A DNA stretch of 33,040 nucleotides. Source: Nitrospira sp. UBA5699. Its GTDB lineage: Bacteria > Nitrospirota > Nitrospiria > Nitrospirales > Nitrospiraceae. Location of the stretch: contig DIHJ01000123.1 of assembly GCA_002420105.1 (NCBI GenBank), forward strand, positions 14,541 to 47,580, written 5' to 3'. The notes beneath the pieces are model-generated. The model did no database searches, had not been told where the DNA came from, and was given only the letters and a program-made list of their open reading frames with translations. Shown here one piece after another: positions 30,211 through 33,040 of the stretch (position 1 is its first letter; the number at the start of each line of letters is the position of its first letter). A program made the position numbers and the translations under genes.

Positions 30211-30825
30211 TCAGGCCGATGTCTTGGGAGACGCGAGCCAGCCGGCTCCGGGCTTGTAGAATCCTGCGGAAAACTCCATCTTCATCGCGTCTTCCGGGAG
30301 AAGGTTGAGCGGGCGCGTCCGGTCCTCCGGGACGAACGCCAGATAGCCGGTGAATGGATGAATGGCGGTTGGGACGAAAATCATCAGGAGCGCGGCGGAT
30401 GGCGCCACCTGGATGGGCTGAGGAGCCACTCCCATCACGAAGCCCAGGGCCCAGAGCCCGTCCCGGGGAAACGGAAAGATCACCACCGTGCTGCGACCGA
30501 AGCGGGACCGGAATTGAAAGAGATCGGTCATGCCCTTGAGTGTCAGATAGATGCTGCGGACGAGCGGGACCTGTTCGATCCAGCGCTCAGTCGATGCGAT
30601 GAGCCGTCTGCCCAGAATATGCGTGGCGATCGCGCCCGAGGTAAAGACGAGCAGGACGAAGAGGAGCAGCCCCATGGCGGGCGTGGCGGAGATGCCGATC
30701 GGGGCCAAGAGGTCGGCGATGGCGCGATTGACCGTGGAGACGAGCGCGGAAAGAATCAAGAACGTGACCCAGGCCGGGAGGAGAATCAACAGGCCGGCGA
30801 GGGAATGGCGCCAGAGGGTCTTCAC
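30211..30825 (-). CDS. DUF502 membrane protein
   Basis: A 204-aa integral membrane protein of the DUF502 family, whose function is unknown. Two membrane helices are at about residues 9-32 (LAGLLILLPAWVTFLILSAL) and 45-70. The conserved cytosolic part has VPLVRSIYLTLKGMTDLF, STVVIFPFPRDGLWALGFVMG and VFVPTAIHPFTGYLAFVPEDR-like segments. The only reasonable start is a GTG at 30825 (protein starts with Lys-Thr-Leu-Trp after Met), preceded by GGAGAG about 9 nt away; the longer frame upstream crosses the divergent gene and is rejected. Confidence 0.88.
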   Translation of the reverse strand: MKTLWRHSLAGLLILLPAWVTFLILSALVSTVNRAIADLLAPIGISATPAMGLLLFVLLVFTSGAIATHILGRRLIASTERWIEQVPLVRSIYLTLKGMTDLFQFRSRFGRSTVVIFPFPRDGLWALGFVMGVAPQPIQVAPSAALLMIFVPTAIHPFTGYLAFVPEDRTRPLNLLPEDAMKMEFSAGFYKPGAGWLASPKTSA

Positions 30826-30865
30826 GGTCCAGGGCTCTCCATACGAAGGCGGAAGATCTGGCCGT

Positions 30866-30874
30866 AGTGTACCA
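30866..30874 (-). promoter_or_regulatory. Candidate extended -10 promoter of the DUF502 operon
   Basis: On the minus strand TGGTACACT gives TACACT (30866-30871) with an extended TGn. The predicted start is near 30859, about 34 nt before the GTG start. Confidence 0.35.
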
Positions 30875-30907
30875 GAATCGACGGAGGACTTGGAGTTGCG
30901 ATCCGGC

Positions 30908-30936
30908 TTGATCTCCGCCCGAGCCTGCTTTATCCT
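30908..30936 (+). promoter_or_regulatory. Candidate promoter of the Trm112-like gene
   Basis: TTGATC (30908-30913) and TATCCT (30931-30936) are separated by 17 nt, placing the start about 33 nt before the ATG at 30976. Confidence 0.45.
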
Positions 30937-30975
30937 GCTGGAAACGCGGCACGCTTCTGACGACGGGAGTCTGTT

Positions 30976-31266
30976 ATGGCTGATCAGGCGGGGATGAGAC
31001 GTCCGGTGCAGGTGGACAAGGATCTCCTGGCGATTCTCTGTTGCCCTGAAACGAAGCTCGATGTCACTCTGGCGGATGACGTGGTGGTCAATAAGCTCAA
31101 CGACGCGATCAGCCGGGGTCTGTTGAAGAACAAAGCCCAAAAGCCGGTCACCGAATTGCTCGACGGCGGGCTGATCAGGTCGGACCGTAAGATCCTCTAT
31201 CCGATCCGCGAAGATATTCCCGTCATGCTGATCGAAGAAGGCATTCCCCTCGACGGCATCCTCTAG
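30976..31266 (+). CDS. Trm112-like protein
   Basis: A 96-aa member of the Trm112/YcaR (UPF0434) family. In eukaryotes and archaea Trm112 activates several methyltransferases; bacterial members are mostly uncharacterised. The N-terminal DLLAILCCPETKLDV (about 15-29) and the C-terminal ILYPIREDIPVMLIEEGI (about 73-90) are the two conserved segments. The middle (about 35-70) is longer than in E. coli YcaR, which has about 60 aa. The zinc site is incomplete: Cys occurs as a CC pair and the second CxxC is lacking, as in many bacterial forms. GGGAG precedes the ATG. Confidence 0.9.
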   Translation: MADQAGMRRPVQVDKDLLAILCCPETKLDVTLADDVVVNKLNDAISRGLLKNKAQKPVTELLDGGLIRSDRKILYPIREDIPVMLIEEGIPLDGIL

Positions 31267-31377
31267 CCGGCGGTTTCCCCCTTCCGTGATGCGCACTCCC
31301 CGATCTCGAGCCCGCGGCCCGCATGGGCACGGGGGCACGCGGGTTGTCCCTCGATGCGATGGAGCGGCAAGCTCGAC

Positions 31378-31662
31378 CTACGGTTCGATCACGCGGGGCT
31401 CCGACTGGTCGGTTTTGGAGCCGGTCGAGGTGCCGCATTGCTGGCAGAGGTACTCGTAAAGATTCCCCGTGGGCAGGACCAGGAGCAGCCGCTCGCGCGT
31501 CGGCGTGGCGACTCGGCAGCGGGGACAGTAGAGCAGCGAGGCGTTCAGAGACCTGAATTGGTCGGCCTGCCCCGTTGAGACCGGTCTTGTCGTCCGACCA
31601 GGTCTGGATGACGGACCGGAAGCCCACACGGGGATATTCGGTTTACGAGGGGGCAGCGGCAT
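31378..31662 (-). CDS. Small zinc-ribbon protein, unknown function
   Basis: A 94-aa protein starting MPLPPRKPNIPVWASG with a Pro/Arg/Ser-rich, probably flexible N-terminal half. Residues about 46-80 contain two Cys pairs, YCPRCRV and LCQQCGT, separated by about 25 residues, a zinc-ribbon arrangement. The intervening segment RERLLLVLPTGNLYEYL looks like ribbon strands. The role is unknown; such ribbons bind nucleic acid or protein. The start has no clear ribosome site and a TTG 36 nt upstream is also possible, so the N-terminus is uncertain. It is convergent with the Trm112-like gene. Confidence 0.6.
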   Translation of the reverse strand: MPLPPRKPNIPVWASGPSSRPGRTTRPVSTGQADQFRSLNASLLYCPRCRVATPTRERLLLVLPTGNLYEYLCQQCGTSTGSKTDQSEPRVIEP

Positions 31663-31733
31663 AGAAGAATTGTAAGGAAGCGACCCGCTGCCGGTCAACG
31701 GCGGCGCTCAATCGGCGATCCCGGTTCAGGCCG

Positions 31734-31964
31734 CTACCAGGAGGTACCGGAGGAGTTTTTTGTTGTGGCCGAACCGGAAGACTTGAAGAGCTTCCAGAGC
31801 CCCCGTCCCCCTTGAACCCCCGCATAGATGGCAAGCCCGCTGAGCAAACCGTAAAAGCCTGCCGTGCTCCAGGGCCAAAGATCGGGCATGTGCAGCATCA
31901 CCCCGAGGGCGACATGCCCTCCCACTCCCAGACAGAGAGCAAAGATGATCCACTCGCGCATCAT
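31734..31964 (-). CDS. Small two-helix membrane protein
   Basis: A 76-aa protein, MMREWIIFALCLGVGGHVALG..., with two membrane helices at about residues 5-24 and 33-51, and a short basic/Ser-rich tail (KLFKSSGSATTKNSS). Two adjacent ATGs (31961 and 31964) can start it; the ribosome site is weak. I do not recognise the family, but the paired hydrophobic segments and normal codon use support a real gene. Confidence 0.6.
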   Translation of the reverse strand: MMREWIIFALCLGVGGHVALGVMLHMPDLWPWSTAGFYGLLSGLAIYAGVQGGRGLWKLFKSSGSATTKNSSGTSW

Positions 31965-32038
31965 AATGAGACGGGATCACGGATGACGGATCGCCGAGCG
32001 TGAGGAAAAACGAGGAATTTCCGCACAAGACCAGAGAC

Positions 32039-32410
32039 TTACGCCGCAGGAGTCTTGGCCGATTCGATTTCCGTGGCCGTAATGAGGCTTGAGAGGTAAT
32101 CCGCCACAAAATTCAGCGCCTCTTCCCGACCGTCGGCACGCCGTCCCTTTTCCCGCCGTTGAACGGACAATTCATGATCGAGGTCGGATTTGACTTCCGT
32201 CAGGACGCGCTGGAGCGACGAGGGCGTCAGGTTGGCATCCATATCCTCGAGTTCCTGGCAACGGTCCAAGACCCAATTGAGCCCTTCAATCCGGCCGGCG
32301 TAATGTTCCTGCTCCGCCGTATCGATGCGGGCCATGGTCGTGGCGAAGGTCTGGGCTTCGTAGACGAGGTTGTAAAAGCTGGTTACCGCACGTTGCAGGG
32401 TCGAATTCAT
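32039..32410 (-). CDS. Helical protein of unknown function
   Basis: A 123-aa protein, MNSTLQRAVTSFYNLVYEAQTF..., charged and predicted almost wholly helical, with no signal peptide or membrane helix. Segments such as MARIDTAEQEHYAGRIEGLNWVLDRC and LQRVLTEVKSDLDHELSVQRREKGRRADGREEA look like amphipathic helices that could pair. AAAGGAG lies 5-6 nt before the ATG, and a good promoter precedes it in an AT-rich spacer. No family recognised. Confidence 0.78.
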   Translation of the reverse strand: MNSTLQRAVTSFYNLVYEAQTFATTMARIDTAEQEHYAGRIEGLNWVLDRCQELEDMDANLTPSSLQRVLTEVKSDLDHELSVQRREKGRRADGREEALNFVADYLSSLITATEIESAKTPAA

Positions 32411-32459
32411 AGAACTCCTTTTATGGCTCGATAGCTCGTGGCGATGGATTAACCAGTCA

Positions 32460-32487
32460 ATTATACATGAGAATGAAGCGGCAACAA
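32460..32487 (-). promoter_or_regulatory. Promoter in AT-rich spacer before the 123-aa gene
   Basis: On the minus strand TTGTTG (32482-32487) and a perfect TATAAT (32460-32465) are separated by 16 nt. The predicted start near 32453 leaves a leader of about 43 nt. Confidence 0.5.
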
Positions 32488-32505
32488 GGAAAATTTTCGC
32501 GGTAC

Positions 32506-32835
32506 TTACGTAAACAGGAGGGAATGGAATTCGTTCATGAACCCATAATAGAGCGGCGCGAAATCCTTGAGGCTCTCGGGGCTGGTCTCTTTGAGGCGTT
32601 TAAAGAAAAACACCTGCATGCGGGGGTCGAGCTGTTCCAATAAATGGCTGAGTTGCGCCATCGTGTAGCTGCCGGCCGGTACGCTGAGAATGTAGTGGAC
32701 GAGGCGTTCAACGAACTGCTGAGCGACATATTCGCTGCTGAGAAAGCCTTCCGGGAGTTTCCCTGCCGCCAAGAACTCGTCGAAGGGAACGGCTTGCGCG
32801 GCAAACGGGATCGACTGGTCTTGACGAGAGGTCAC
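32506..32835 (-). CDS. Protein of unknown function
   Basis: A 109-aa protein starting at a GTG (MTSRQDQSIPFAAQ...). It is helical with aromatic-rich segments: FVERLVHYILSVPAGSYTMAQLSHLLEQL and QVFFFKRLKETSPESLKDFAPLYYGFMNEFHSLLFT. There is no signal peptide, and the hydrophobic stretches are too short for membrane helices. An in-frame stop lies 33 nt upstream and no ATG intervenes, so GTG 32835 is the only reasonable start; its ribosome site is weak. No family recognised. It is separated from the next gene downstream by a 95-nt AT-rich spacer. Confidence 0.65.
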   Translation of the reverse strand: MTSRQDQSIPFAAQAVPFDEFLAAGKLPEGFLSSEYVAQQFVERLVHYILSVPAGSYTMAQLSHLLEQLDPRMQVFFFKRLKETSPESLKDFAPLYYGFMNEFHSLLFT

Positions 32836-32960
32836 GCTGAAGGCACCCCGTGGCTCACTGTGGAACTACGCAACATTGAACAACTTTACTGGACCCCCCC
32901 CAGCCCGTCAAGTGGACAGAAGGCGGAGAACGCCTGAGCCGAAAGACCGATGGAAACCGA

Positions 32961-32992
32961 AAGGGCGGGGCCCCTTTCGGGACCCCGCCCTT
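32961..32992 (-). terminator. Strong terminator hairpin with GNRA tetraloop
   Basis: As minus-strand RNA, AAGGGCGGGG plus UCCC pairs with GGGG plus CCCCGCCCUU, a 14-bp stem (one U-G wobble) closed by a GAAA loop. In the + strand the wobble becomes a C-A mismatch, so the minus strand is the likely user. It implies a minus-strand gene ending just right of here. Confidence 0.75.
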
Positions 32993-33017
32993 CCTGAAGC
33001 GACCGCCTAGCTGGAGA

Positions 33018-33040
33018 TTACAGCCAGGTCACGCGTTCGG
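33018..33040 (-). CDS. Possible 3' end of a minus-strand gene entering from the right
   Basis: A minus-strand frame open to the window edge ends with a TAA at 33018-33020 and would finish ...ERVTWL. The strong minus-strand terminator begins 26 nt later. Only seven codons are visible, so neither the frame nor the product can be settled; the terminator is the main argument. Confidence 0.3.

Overview
The window is a GC-rich, densely coded bacterial chromosome segment dominated by housekeeping genes. Gene content fits the phylum Nitrospirota, most likely a Nitrospira-like organism: folate-dependent TrmFO, single-chain GcvP, a PurU/GcvP/GcvT one-carbon set, FabI, and many small lineage-type lipoproteins. 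This placement is my inference from gene content, not from a marker-gene comparison. I see no CRISPR array, insertion sequence, prophage or rRNA. One tRNA (Val, CAC) is present.

Layout. 1-1.5 kb: ybaB (5' truncated), recR and a DksA/TraR zinc-finger gene on the + strand. 1.5-3.4 kb: two lipoproteins and tRNA-Val on the - strand. 3.6-8.5 kb: a + strand run of trmFO-xerC (overlapping), argB, an M28 peptidase and a methyltransferase-like gene (4-nt overlap). 8.5-9.0 kb: a gamma-carbonic anhydrase-like protein (-), divergent from rimO and purU (+). 11.5-15.3 kb: a - strand response regulator / histidine kinase / DegP protease run, probably an envelope-stress unit. 15.5-19.4 kb: gcvP, a small unknown gene with a foldable leader, and arfB (+). 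19.5-21.0 kb: fabI and mug (-). 21.1-21.4 kb: a small secreted Lys-rich repeat protein behind a sigma-54-like promoter. 21.5-28.8 kb: a long - strand tract (LOG protein, beta-CASP nuclease, P1 peptidase, 75-aa protein, FIST sensor, FKBP, gcvT, Nudix hydrolase). 28.9-30.8 kb: a DUF502 membrane protein, a GNAT enzyme and two BamE-like lipoproteins (-). 31.0-32.8 kb: a Trm112-like gene (+) and four small unknown genes (-). A strong terminator near the right edge implies a - strand gene entering from beyond the window.

Functional links. GcvP, GcvT and PurU all act on the tetrahydrofolate one-carbon pool, and TrmFO draws on the same pool. RimO, ArfB, TrmFO, the Trm112-like protein and the tRNA concern translation. 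The RR-HK-DegP run, the FKBP and the lipoproteins concern the envelope. The least explained signals are regulatory: several start codons with no Shine-Dalgarno sit just downstream of good -10 boxes (possible leaderless mRNAs), the small repeat protein has a sigma-54-like promoter and competing hairpins, and repeated or inverted-repeat spacers flank fabI, separate the two-component genes and separate gcvT from the FKBP gene. I found no clear new multi-gene system; the candidates are listed as findings with modest scores.
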